A stretch of 64,000 nucleotides of DNA from Pseudeuparius sepicola (taxonomy: Eukaryota > Arthropoda > Insecta > Coleoptera > Anthribidae). Position numbers and translations under genes: made by a program. The notes beneath the pieces were generated by a model that ran no database searches, was not told where the DNA came from, and saw only the letters and a program-made list of their open reading frames with translations. The stretch covers positions 109,063,309-109,127,308 of the forward strand of contig OY987298.1 of NCBI GenBank assembly GCA_963920635.1. Direction: 5' to 3'. Positions 55,921 through 64,000 of this stretch are shown here, in pieces (within the stretch, counting starts at the first letter, position 1; each line of letters starts with the position of its first letter).

Positions 55921-56347
55921 GTAACATAACAGCGTCATAACAGACTAAAATTTATTGTTTCTTCCTATTATTACCTATTATGAAGAACTAATTACTGCAA
56001 CGTTATCTAGGTACAGGCGCGGCCTCATAAATGTTTCCACTAGGCTTGAGAAATGAGCAAGAAATCAAGAATGTCGGCAATGTTGCTCCAATTCTACGGC
56101 TTCTCAATTCAACAACATCCCCTACATTCACTCGCACTACAGCGATCCTAGAAAATAAAAATTGCGTTGACTGACGTAGTCAACGAAAATGGGTTAAAGC
56201 GCTGCATTTTATTAAAATAATTTATAAGTGGATTTAAAGTTTCACACTGTTCCTTGGTGTTTTAAGATTCACGTAACGTGAAATTACGCGGATTTATTTT
56301 ATTATCAAAGTAGTAGGTATTAGTTAAGTAAGGTATTGTTGTATTTC
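55921..56347. other. Sequence after the last visible Mip exon
   Basis: Presumed intron. It contains 56165-56185 (CGTTGACTGACGTAGTCAACG), which may be a 21-bp relic of the 7-bp-TSD MITE family. No exon seen. Confidence 0.4.
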
Positions 56348-56525
56348 TGGAGTGGGAGGGAGTCTTCTGACATCAAAACATGAACTCCCTTCAAAACTGA
56401 ACTTTATTTGTTCCCAGCTCACTAAACAATGAACAACTTAAAACTATAGGGTGGAGTCTCTATCTCAGTTATTTCTCGGGCTTAGGCCCAAACTAAACCA
56501 GACCGCGGTGCTGAATCTTACCACA
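56348..56525 (-). repeat. 3' LTR of the mag-like element
   Basis: 178 bp, matching 60721-60898 except for about five substitutions (for example GAACTCCCTTC versus GAGCGCCCTTC). Preceded, in minus orientation, by a purine tract. Confidence 0.85.
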
Positions 56526-57020
56526 TTCCTCCCCCACTAACGGTAGAGGACCATTACTCCCGGAACCGTGCAGGAGGCACCCTGGCTCGGGGCGGGTTCC
56601 GGCGCGGAGTGGTTTCTTTGGCGTGCGGGCGTGCACACGTGCACGCTGGTCGACGGGGTATGGAATCCAGGGAAGATGTTCTTACCGGGCTGGTCTGCTC
56701 GGTGTCACGTCCAACATCTTGAGAGAAATGATGCCCCGGTTCCGGAGTCTGTTCACGGTGGGAATCCCGACCTGAAGGCGACCCTGGGCCGACGGCAGTG
56801 GTGATTGTTGTACCTGTGATTGGTGTACCTGAAAAATCACGATTTTCTGTAATGTCAGAAACAAGGGAGTCTGACTCTAATGGCCCCGGCGTGCTGTGGC
56901 GGAACCTCATTTGATCAGCGTGTTTCCTCCTTTCCACCCCCTCCACATTGACGATATATGAAAGTGGAGCAGTCTGCTTTATGATTGTGCCCGAGGTAGA
57001 ACCGCTTTGAGTAGGATTAT

Positions 57021-59446
57021 CTATCCAAACAGGATCGTTGGCAGAAAAAGAGTAAGCCTTGCGTTTCTGTCGTGTAACTTAGTTTGCTGCAGCTGATCTT
57101 TTTCCATGTTCCTTGTTACGTCTGGTTTCAATTGATGAAACATGCTTCTTAGCGGCTTCCCAAATAGTATTTCGCTAGGAGTACGGTTTGTTGACCGCTG
57201 TATCGTATTCCTGTGCATAAACAAAAATTTAGAGAGTACTTAGACGTTGTTGGTTTGGCTTTTCCGTTACCGACATATTTTCCTTGAAAGTTTTGACCAT
57301 CCGTTCCGCTAGCCCATTCTACTGCGGGTGATAGGGCGTAACGACTAAATATGTCCATCAATGCTGTGACAGTGTGTTCCGATGTTGTACATCTCATAGA
57401 CATAATCTCTAACCATCTGCTGTAGGCGTCGACTACGATCAGCCACATTTTGTCTTGGAAAGGTCCCGCGAAATCGACATGTATCCGGCTCCATGGTTCA
57501 GCTGGGGGAGCCCATGGAAACAACGGTGGAATGTTCCAATTTTGTTTGGTGCGTTGACACGGAGCACATTGTTGTGTAAAACGTTCAATGGTCGCGTCGA
57601 TCTTCGGCCAGTATACATGTAGTCTTGCTAACGACTGCATTACGCTTATTCCGGGGTGACCATCATGTAGCATCTTCAATACTTCTTGTTGAAGCACCGT
57701 TGGTACACAAATCCGCCCTTTCCAAAGTAGAATACCTTCCTCTACTGACAGTTCTTCTCGCTTTTCGAAAAATGGCAGCAATTCTTCGGAGAGATACTTT
57801 TTCTGAGGCCATGTTGTTTGGACAAATTTTTGTACCTGTTTCAGTATCGGATCGATGGTTGTGTTTTGCTTCAACGATTGCTTAGTTACACATAAGTTTT
57901 GTAATCGCAAGTGTAAAAGCTGACTGCGGTGAGGTTCTCCCATCTCTTCATTTGGTGTGCGGTTTTTCTCAGGGAGGGGCAAATGCGAGAGTGCATCTGC
58001 TGGAGCATTTTCCTTCCCACTTTGATGTTGAATAGTGTAATTATAACTGCTCAAAATCATAGCCCATCGCATCAAGCGATTGCTGGCGATTTTCGGAGTA
58101 ATTCGGTTTTTACTGAAAATGTGCTGTAGAGGTTTGTGGTCGGTAACCAAGAAAAAATGCCTTCCGTACAAATAGTGATTGAACTTAGACACTGCGAAAA
58201 TGATTGCGAGGGCCTCTTTGTCTATCGTGCTGTAGCGTTTCTCCATATCAATCCAAGTCCTTGAAGCAAAAGCTATCGGACGTAATGTTCCATCCGAAAA
58301 TTTGTGTGACATAACTGCTCCTGCTCTTTTATCCGAAGCATCTGATGTTTCAAAAATGGGTAGATTCGGGTCATAGTGTACCAAGGTGCTGTTTAACGTC
58401 AAAATATGCTTCAATTTGGCAAATATGACCTCGTCTTCAGATGTCCACTGCCATTCCGTGTTCTTCTTCAGCAATCGGTGTAAACGTGCACATTCTCTGT
58501 GTAAATTCTCGATGAATCGGCCGTAATACGTTATGGATCCCAGAAATGATCGGAGTTCAGTAGTATTGTGTGGTGCCGGCATGTTTTGTATTGCTTGTAT
58601 GCGTTCAGATGTCGGGTGGATGCCGTGACGATCTATTGCATGTCCCAGGTAGATGACGCTCTCTTGAAACCACGCGCACTTGCTCTTTTCCGTCTTTAAT
58701 CCACCCATTTCTAAACGTTCCAGCACCTGTTTTAATCGGCTGATGTGTTGCTCTGACGTCTTAGCGGTTATCAAAATGTCGTCCAAATTAACAAACTGTG
58801 CCCTCTATGCCAGATAATAACTGGTCTATGATTCGATGGAATAACGCTGGGGCGAATGATACCCCGAAAGGCAGTTTCTTGTAAGCATAATAGCCCTTAT
58901 GGGTGGCTATCACGAGATATTTCCGATAACCGGCAGGTACTGGTAACTGTAGGTAAGCATCCTTTAAATCGATTTTTGAAAAATGTATGCCACCGGATAG
59001 CTTCGATGTGATCTCTTCAAAAGTCGGTAATGGGTATTCATCAACTTGTACATGCGGTTTATTGTGACGTTAAAATCCCCACATAAACGAACGCTACCAT
59101 TTGACTTTACCACGACTACCACTGGAGATGCCCATTTGATTGGGGTAGCTGAAGTGTCAATTAGCTCGAGAACGTCCTCCCTTACCAATCTGTCTATTTC
59201 TGCGCTAACTTGTTGCTGTATCGCGATTGGTACAGGCCTGGCACAACAAGCTTTTGCAGGGACATCATCTCGTATATGTATTTTCGCTGAATGGCCTCGC
59301 AAGGTTCCGATTTTGCTTTCAAACAGACTGCTGTGGTCACTGAGGAGTTGCTCGACTCTTGTTGACTCCGAACTACCGTGCAAAAAGGTGTGTTGTTGTT
59401 GGGTATGCGCCGAATGGTCGATGTTACGAACTCGGCTACAGCTCAT
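57021..59446 (-). pseudogene. Reverse transcriptase, RNase H and integrase (frameshifted pol)
   Basis: RT fingers and palm lie at 58964-59446 (ALLSDHSSLFESKIG-like start, ASPVVVVVKSNGSVRLC, GDFNVTINRM). The palm then continues in other frames to about 58787, and a frameshift falls right at the catalytic Tyr/Leu-Asp-Asp box near 58780. From 58786 to 57149: DDILITAKTSEQH, RNase H text (IFETSDASDKRAGAVMSHK, STIDKEALAIIFAVSKF), an integrase zinc domain (HDGHPG ... CAPCQRTK) and catalytic-core start HVDFAGPF. The second core Asp region is degraded, and the integrase end reappears at 57021-57224 (STNRTPSEILFGKPLRS). Not functional. Confidence 0.8.
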
Positions 59447-59499
59447 GTTACATATGCGCGCTCCTGGTGGTAGGGATAGGCCGAAAGCTAAAGCCCAAT

Positions 59500-59919
59500 C
59501 TAATCATCGTCATCAACAAAATAAATTTTCAATTCCTTTAGGTTGTTAAATGCGTTTACCTTGACATGCGTCATTCCCAAAGTGTCAAGTTCGTGATGCA
59601 TGCAGCCATAAAGATTTCCCGTCTTTTGCAGTTTTGGTTTGCCCAATTTTTCCCATAAAGTTGGTCCCCCTTCCGAGCATTTAGCGCCTGGGTCGTACAA
59701 CATCTCCGTAGTTACTCCGTTAATTTTTATGTCCAGCATGACCTTTTTACCCTCTTGAGTGCATCTAACGTTTGATATATTTGAAATGCAACTCATTGCA
59801 TTTCGATTCCTCCGAGGGTCCACCTTCTTGAGTGTGAATGTGCCTAACTCCGTCACGGTTACCGCTTTGTTGCTCATTGATGACCTTTGCTTTTCCCGAA
59901 GATATGCAAGCGTTTGCAA
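59500..59919 (-). pseudogene. Retrotransposon aspartic protease, active-site triad altered
   Basis: A 139-residue frame; KVMLDIKINGVTTEMLYDPG then AKCSEGG is the region of the D-T/S-G-A active site of retropepsins. Here Pro replaces Thr/Ser after the Asp, which should abolish or strongly reduce catalysis. GKPKLQKTGNLYGCMHH and the later hydrophobic strand fit the fold. Confidence 0.65.
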
Positions 59920-60682
59920 AATGGTCCTTCTTACCGCATGCTAAACAAGTTTTTCCCTTTGCTGGACACACACTTTCTTTGTGAATTCCAAAGCCGCAAA
60001 ATATGCATTCCTTTTTCGCGTCTATGATTCTTACAATGCTGTCCTCCCCCGCAGAAGAATATTTGTTTTGTTTCGGATTTTGCTTTATACGAAACACGTT
60101 TTCCCGAGGACTGGCTGTTTGTCCCGGTCTCAAAAATGGTAAAGAAGCTAATTTCTTCCCAAGAAGGAAAGCTTGTTCGCGTTGTAACGCGTAGGTTTCA
60201 ATTTCGGATAAAGTCGCAGCATTGGTGGTGTATTTTAAAATTATTTCTTGCTGCCATGATGGCTGGTTCACGCCAATCACCAACTGGTCACGCAAACGCT
60301 CGCTAAGATTATCGCCAAATTCGCAGCTTCCTGCTAGCCCTCGTAAAACCGATAAAAACTGTATAATACTTTCGTCCTCTTGCCTAAAACGCGACGAAAA
60401 TGCTACCCCTTCTGAGAGGACGTATGTCTGTTTCTTGTAATACTTCTCCAGCACTGTTTTTAATTCATCATATGTCTTTGCACTAACGACGTCAGGTTTA
60501 AAATGGTCTACTAAAATTTTAAAACAATTTGGCCCTACCTTGGATAAGAAGTAGTTTCATTTTTCTGCCTCCTTTTCCTGTTTATTAAAACCGTAAATCA
60601 CGAGTTCTACCTCGAATCTCTGCAAGTAGTAGCTGAAATTTTCCTTGTCCGGGTCAAATTGGTTGAACTGAAACGCCGCCAT
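59765..60682 (-). pseudogene. Gag with two zinc knuckles
   Basis: Starts at an ATG at 60680-60682. After about 45 codons an in-frame stop near 60556 and a frame change break it, and the main frame is 59765-60454. The capsid-like region (FSSRFRQEDESIIQFLSVL, ending before the basic linker) is followed by two canonical CX2CX4HX4C knuckles, CIFCGFGIHKESVC and CLACGKKDHFANAC, which bind RNA in this family. It overlaps the next frame (protease). Confidence 0.8.
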
Positions 60683-60720
60683 CTCCGCTTGGTTCGTTCC
60701 GTTTCCTCGTCGCCAAAGAA

Positions 60721-60898
60721 TGGAGTGGGAGGGAGTCTTCTGACATCAAAACATGAGCGCCCTTCAAAACTGAACTTTATTTGTTCCCAGCTCACTATAC
60801 AATGAACAACTTAAAATTATAGTGTGGAGTCTCTATCTCAGTTATTTCTCGGGCTTAGGCCCAAACTAAACCAGACCGCGGTGCTGAATCTTACCACA
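60721..60898 (-). repeat. 5' LTR of the mag-like element
   Basis: 178 bp partner of 56348-56525. The primer-binding-like site follows at about 60699-60720. Confidence 0.85.
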
Positions 60899-62997
60899 GG
60901 TATAATTACGATTGTGCGTTATTACAGAAGAATCTCGTAGTGGTTTTTTACTTACATTGGTTTATTACACCTCTTTATCTTAACCGCGAACCAAAAGTTT
61001 GATTGAATTTTTAAAGCTTCCCTGGAGTCTTCGGGTGAGGTTCTGATGCTTCCCGGGCCACCGAAAAATCGAGAAATACGAAAAAACCCGCCATTTTCAA
61101 GACTGGTTTCAGAGGATTCTCTGTCGGTTTAATTTGATTCAAGAGCCGTCCCGTTTCTCGAAAGTGGTTAATCGTGAATCGGGAAATTCTCTTAGATATC
61201 GGATTTTCCAGGTTCGTTTTCGTACCTTAGGAAAGTATGAGACCCAATTAAAAGATTTACCACCTCGTTCGATTTTTAGAACTAACTGTTCTATTCGAAG
61301 TCATCGAAAGACTTTTGCGAAAAAAAACCACCAATGTCCGTGGGCAGGGTTGTAAGATTTTCCACTATTGTTCAGGCAATCTAAGGCCAACCTAACAGCG
61401 CCGAATTTACTGTTTTTCGCACTGTAACTGGCAGTGTCGCGTAAGGCAATGTCGCGTAATAAGATGTTAGAATTGCCGTCATTTGCCTTTGAGGTTATGG
61501 CTGGCTTTCAAACCGCGAGAGAGGGGAGGGGTAATTGCAACGTTGTCGGTTGTACCTCTTTGCGACCGCACATATTGGAACGATTTCAAGGGTCGCGCCT
61601 GTACCTATTAACCATGAAAAGATAAGAATGTTTTGTCGGAATTCTTCTTCTCGCCTAGAATATTCTGCATGACATTCGAGGGAAGAGGCACCCCCTTGCC
61701 TCTATGTAATTGACACCCCCGGAGGTAAGAGTAAACAAGGTCTCACTCAAACTCGATGAATTTTGTTTATGTTATTTAAAGAAATTATTTAGAATGTTCC
61801 CATATATCTATAGTAATACCATGTGCATATATTTCTTTTAAAAGAATTATTTTTCTTACCTATGAATACAACATGATATCACTGATGATATCCAACAATC
61901 ATTAACGAATTTTATTAGGACCATTTTTTGCCATTGATCCTTTGCTTTCGTTTGTTTAAAATTTATAAAACTAATCAGATTTTTTTAATAAAACTCTCAC
62001 TCGCTTAAAGTAATTTAGAAAGCATCTTGTACGTCGTTTGTGTAAGACTATAGGTATAGGTACTAAACATTTTACTACATTCTTGTTTAAGAATTTACCC
62101 GTATAAGTCTCCCAATTAGGCCACTCATGAAAGGGATAATATTTGTATTATTCTCGCGGCAACGCCTAGGTTCCCTTAGGAATTCAAATTAAGTAGGTAA
62201 TTTAGGCAGGTATAATTCCCAAGATGAGTTGACAAGATGTTATTTTTTATGAAATACAATTTGTTCTTCCAACATGTTATTCAGAAAATTAGGGGTATGT
62301 TGCAAATAATGTAAAGTGAATAAATTCTGTTTTACGTCAAAATAATGCTTGGGTATGCTATTAAATCCAATCGCATTAGTTGAACCTACAATAATAATTA
62401 ATAGTAATTGGGATATAGTTAGTGGGAACAAAAATTTATGAATTACCAGAGTGTCGAAAATAATAAACGGTTTGATTGATGTTGAAATGAAATTTGCATA
62501 TTTCTAAAATATAATACCACATGTTGAACTGGTAAACCTATCGCTGCTGCCACTAATTTTTATTTCAATTTAACATATTATTTGGTCACAAAATAATGAT
62601 ATTATACCTATTATTAAACCTATTATATAGAAACGATACCTACAATGTATCTAACCCTTGGATTTCCATCTAATAAGAATAACAACGCTCTTTCTTAAAC
62701 TGCATCCATGAAATATTCATATTCTAAATTACATCACCTGTCGCTGTCCATACAGATTACCTGAAAACGTCTGAAGGAATAAAATCAGGACATTTTCTTT
62801 ACCTAATACAGGTATTTTCAATACACTTAACTCGCCATTACTATCACAAGCTAAACACCTCATAGTAAAGCAGTAGAAGCACCAAGCAGTATCTTCTCGA
62901 ACTTCCGCTCGTCTGATATTCATTCAATCTGTCTGTTAGGAAATTGTTAGTAATTTATTCTTCAGCTTTAAGTCAATTGTGACCAAAACATAAACAA
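60899..62997. other. Gap without recognised gene
   Basis: 61015-61140 is the partner of the dispersed repeat at 37817-37960. 61400-61740 is less AT-rich (GAGAGGGGAGGGGTAATTGC, GGAACGATTTCAAGGGTCGC) with short open frames of unknown meaning. 61741-62997 is AT-rich. A terminal Mip exon was looked for (TGG-GGN-AAR-CG patterns) and not found. Confidence 0.4.
61015..61140 (+). repeat. Dispersed repeat, partner of 37817-37960
   Basis: AGCTTCCCTGGAGTCTTCGG, CCACCGAAAAATCGAGAAAT and GGTTTCAGAGGATTCTCTGT follow the same order as in the partner copy. Family unknown. Confidence 0.5.
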
Positions 62998-63005
62998 CAA
63001 ATTGA
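62998..63005. repeat. 8-bp target duplication CAAATTGA (left)
   Basis: Identical to 63981-63988, directly outside the hAT element. Confidence 0.85.
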
Positions 63006-63980
63006 CATGGGCGTCCGGAGGGGCGCATGCCCCCCCCCCTGGCTCTTGAAATAAGCAAAAAAGTAATGTGACGCCTATGGCCGATTCGCGTAAGATCGGC
63101 ACCTTCGGCAGAACGTCGCTGACCAAGCTGCACTCCGAACTCCGAACATCAGTTCTGATTAGTCAATCAGTACCTACCTAAGCTGTAAGAGTCCTGGTCC
63201 TGAATCAGCCGATATAATATCTTTCTATAAACAACAAAAAGTTAAAAGTAGTAGGCAAATATATCTACGGTTTTGTGTGCTGATTTAGAATAGGATTACG
63301 ATCTGAGAAGACTCTTTCGGGGTTTGTAATATAATAATATAAGCACTAGCACTAAAAGTGACGGTACTGGTAATTAGTCTCAATCTCGGTAGTAATACTA
63401 ATACTAAAAGCAAAAAATCGGGAGAGAACGATTATTCACAGAAAATTGAAGGTACGACTTATTAGTCACTGTGCCTTGGTCCCCGCCATCTGACTAAAAA
63501 TTTGCAAGTGATGTTCCTGAAAGGAATCGAGCATTCAGATTTCAATGGTTAGATGAGCATAGATCTTGTTTGGCCTATTCTAAATATAAGCAAGGGGCTT
63601 TCTGTAAATTATGCGTTGTTTTGAAACCGCAACTTCGAAGAAGCGTGCAAGGTGATTTCATGAAAACTCCTTTCACAAGACACAAACATTTTGCTGAACA
63701 AATTAAAATACATTTAGGATCAAAGTGGCACTTGAATTCTGTCGAAAAAATCTTGGAAAAACCGGAGATGTCAATTATTGTTTGTCAGATTGATAAAGAT
63801 GCTACGCAAAAAGTGGAAGAAAACCGTAAGATTTTGTTCTCCGTTATTTCCTCTATAGTATTTCGCTCACTCATGACATTTATTTACGTGGAAAACAAAG
63901 TGGCACAGGGAATTTCATCGACCTGTTTTGTCAATAATTCTTACTGCCCCCCCTGAAAAAAAATTCTGCGGACGCCCATG
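63006..63980 (+). mobile_element. hAT element with TTF-type zinc-finger fragment and 8-bp TSD
   Basis: 975 bp. CATGGGCGTCCGGAGG at 63006 and CTGCGGACGCCCATG ending at 63980 are inverted ends. They are flanked by a perfect 8-bp duplication, CAAATTGA. A C-rich stretch lies just inside each end (63031-63040, 63946-63952). The coding remnant is the N-terminal DNA-binding part of a transposase; the DDE core is deleted, so it is non-autonomous. Confidence 0.85.
63520..63956 (+). pseudogene. hAT transposase N-terminus (TTF-type zinc finger)
   Basis: The open reading continues upstream of the first in-frame start-like codon: RNRAFRFQWLDEHRSCLAYS, then KYKQGAFCKLCVVLKPQLRR, matching the TTF/ZMYM-hAT pattern (F-x-W-L-x-Y-S-x-x-x-x-G-A-F-C-x-x-C). 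HFAEQIKIHLGSKWH supplies the following His region, and IFVE-like helical text (SIVFRSLMTFIYVENKVA) ends it at a stop just before the right terminus. About 145 codons remain of the several hundred expected. Confidence 0.7.
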
Positions 63981-63988
63981 CAAATTGA
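63981..63988. repeat. 8-bp target duplication CAAATTGA (right)
   Basis: Matches 62998-63005. Confidence 0.85.
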
Positions 63989-64000
63989 TTGGCAAAATTG

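Larger units (their letters stand above)
56348..60898 (-). mobile_element. Ty3/Gypsy (mag-like) LTR retrotransposon, decayed
   Basis: 4.55 kb, flanked by two 178-bp LTRs that differ at about five positions by eye. Minus-strand order is gag, protease, reverse transcriptase, RNase H, integrase, as expected for Ty3/Gypsy, with no envelope gene. The LTRs are TGTGG...CCACTCCA in minus orientation. TTTGGCGACGAGGAAACGG just inside the 5' LTR is a plausible primer-binding region, and GTGGGGGAGGAA just before the 3' LTR is the polypurine tract. Several frameshifts make it inactive. A clear target duplication was not found. mag-like assignment rests on two zinc knuckles and the pol style. Confidence 0.85.

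Noticed and set aside
56568..56804. 78-codon + strand frame, Trp/Gly-rich
   Set aside because: Antisense to the 3' non-coding region of the mag-like LTR element.
59046..59549. 167-codon + strand frame
   Set aside because: Antisense shadow of the reverse transcriptase coding region of the mag-like element.
61434..61625. 63-codon frame as the terminal Mip exon
   Set aside because: No W-X6-W motif, no Gly-Lys-Arg and no fitting acceptor phase.

Overview
This is a eukaryotic, AT-rich and extremely repeat-dense window from an insect genome, probably a holometabolous insect and perhaps a beetle (inference). It has long introns, GT-AG splice sites, non-LTR, LTR and Penelope-like retroelements, hAT, mariner-like and pogo-like DNA transposons, and many palindromic MITEs. 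No bacterial gene layout, tRNA gene or CRISPR array was seen.

The one confident host gene lies on the + strand. It encodes the myoinhibitory peptide / allatostatin-B precursor (Mip). Three coding exons are visible: 25962-26112 (signal peptide), 37427-37600 (first W-X6-W peptides) and 55715-55920 (more peptides, with its last peptide cut by an exon end). The first visible junction joins in phase 0 and so does the second. The introns are 11.3 kb and 18.1 kb. A non-coding first exon must lie upstream of 25961, and at least one further 3' exon must lie downstream, apparently outside the window. Peptide 2 has an extra Leu between its amidation Gly and the Lys-Arg processing site, so it is unlikely to be amidated.

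Layout. 1-16.9 kb: hairpin MITEs, a decayed LINE (2.88-6.18 kb), a young internally deleted LTR element (7.48-9.73 kb) and a hAT element with an intact 8-bp target duplication (15.90-16.82 kb). 16.9-25.9 kb: low-copy sequence (possible promoter or 5' exon region near 17.2-17.7 kb), an inverted Penelope-like GIY-YIG duplication (20.9-22.2 kb) and a pogo-like remnant (23.1-23.8 kb). 25.96-55.92 kb: the Mip gene. Intron 2 holds two colinear GC-rich islands 4.9 kb apart and a MITE with a 7-bp target duplication. Intron 3 holds a three-level nest (a hairpin element containing a mariner-like transposon containing a LINE), a stack of palindromes, three copies of a 5S-rRNA-like SINE with a hairpin tail, a Penelope-like fragment, a TIR element carrying GC-rich cargo, and a second 7-bp-TSD MITE. 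56.35-60.90 kb: a near full-length mag-like Ty3/Gypsy element with identical-length LTRs. 63.0-64.0 kb: a hAT element with a TTF-type zinc-finger fragment and an 8-bp target duplication.

A recurring feature is that many otherwise different hairpin elements end in TACAGGGTG/CACCCTGTA. All homology statements come from reading the sequence by eye. None was tested by database search.
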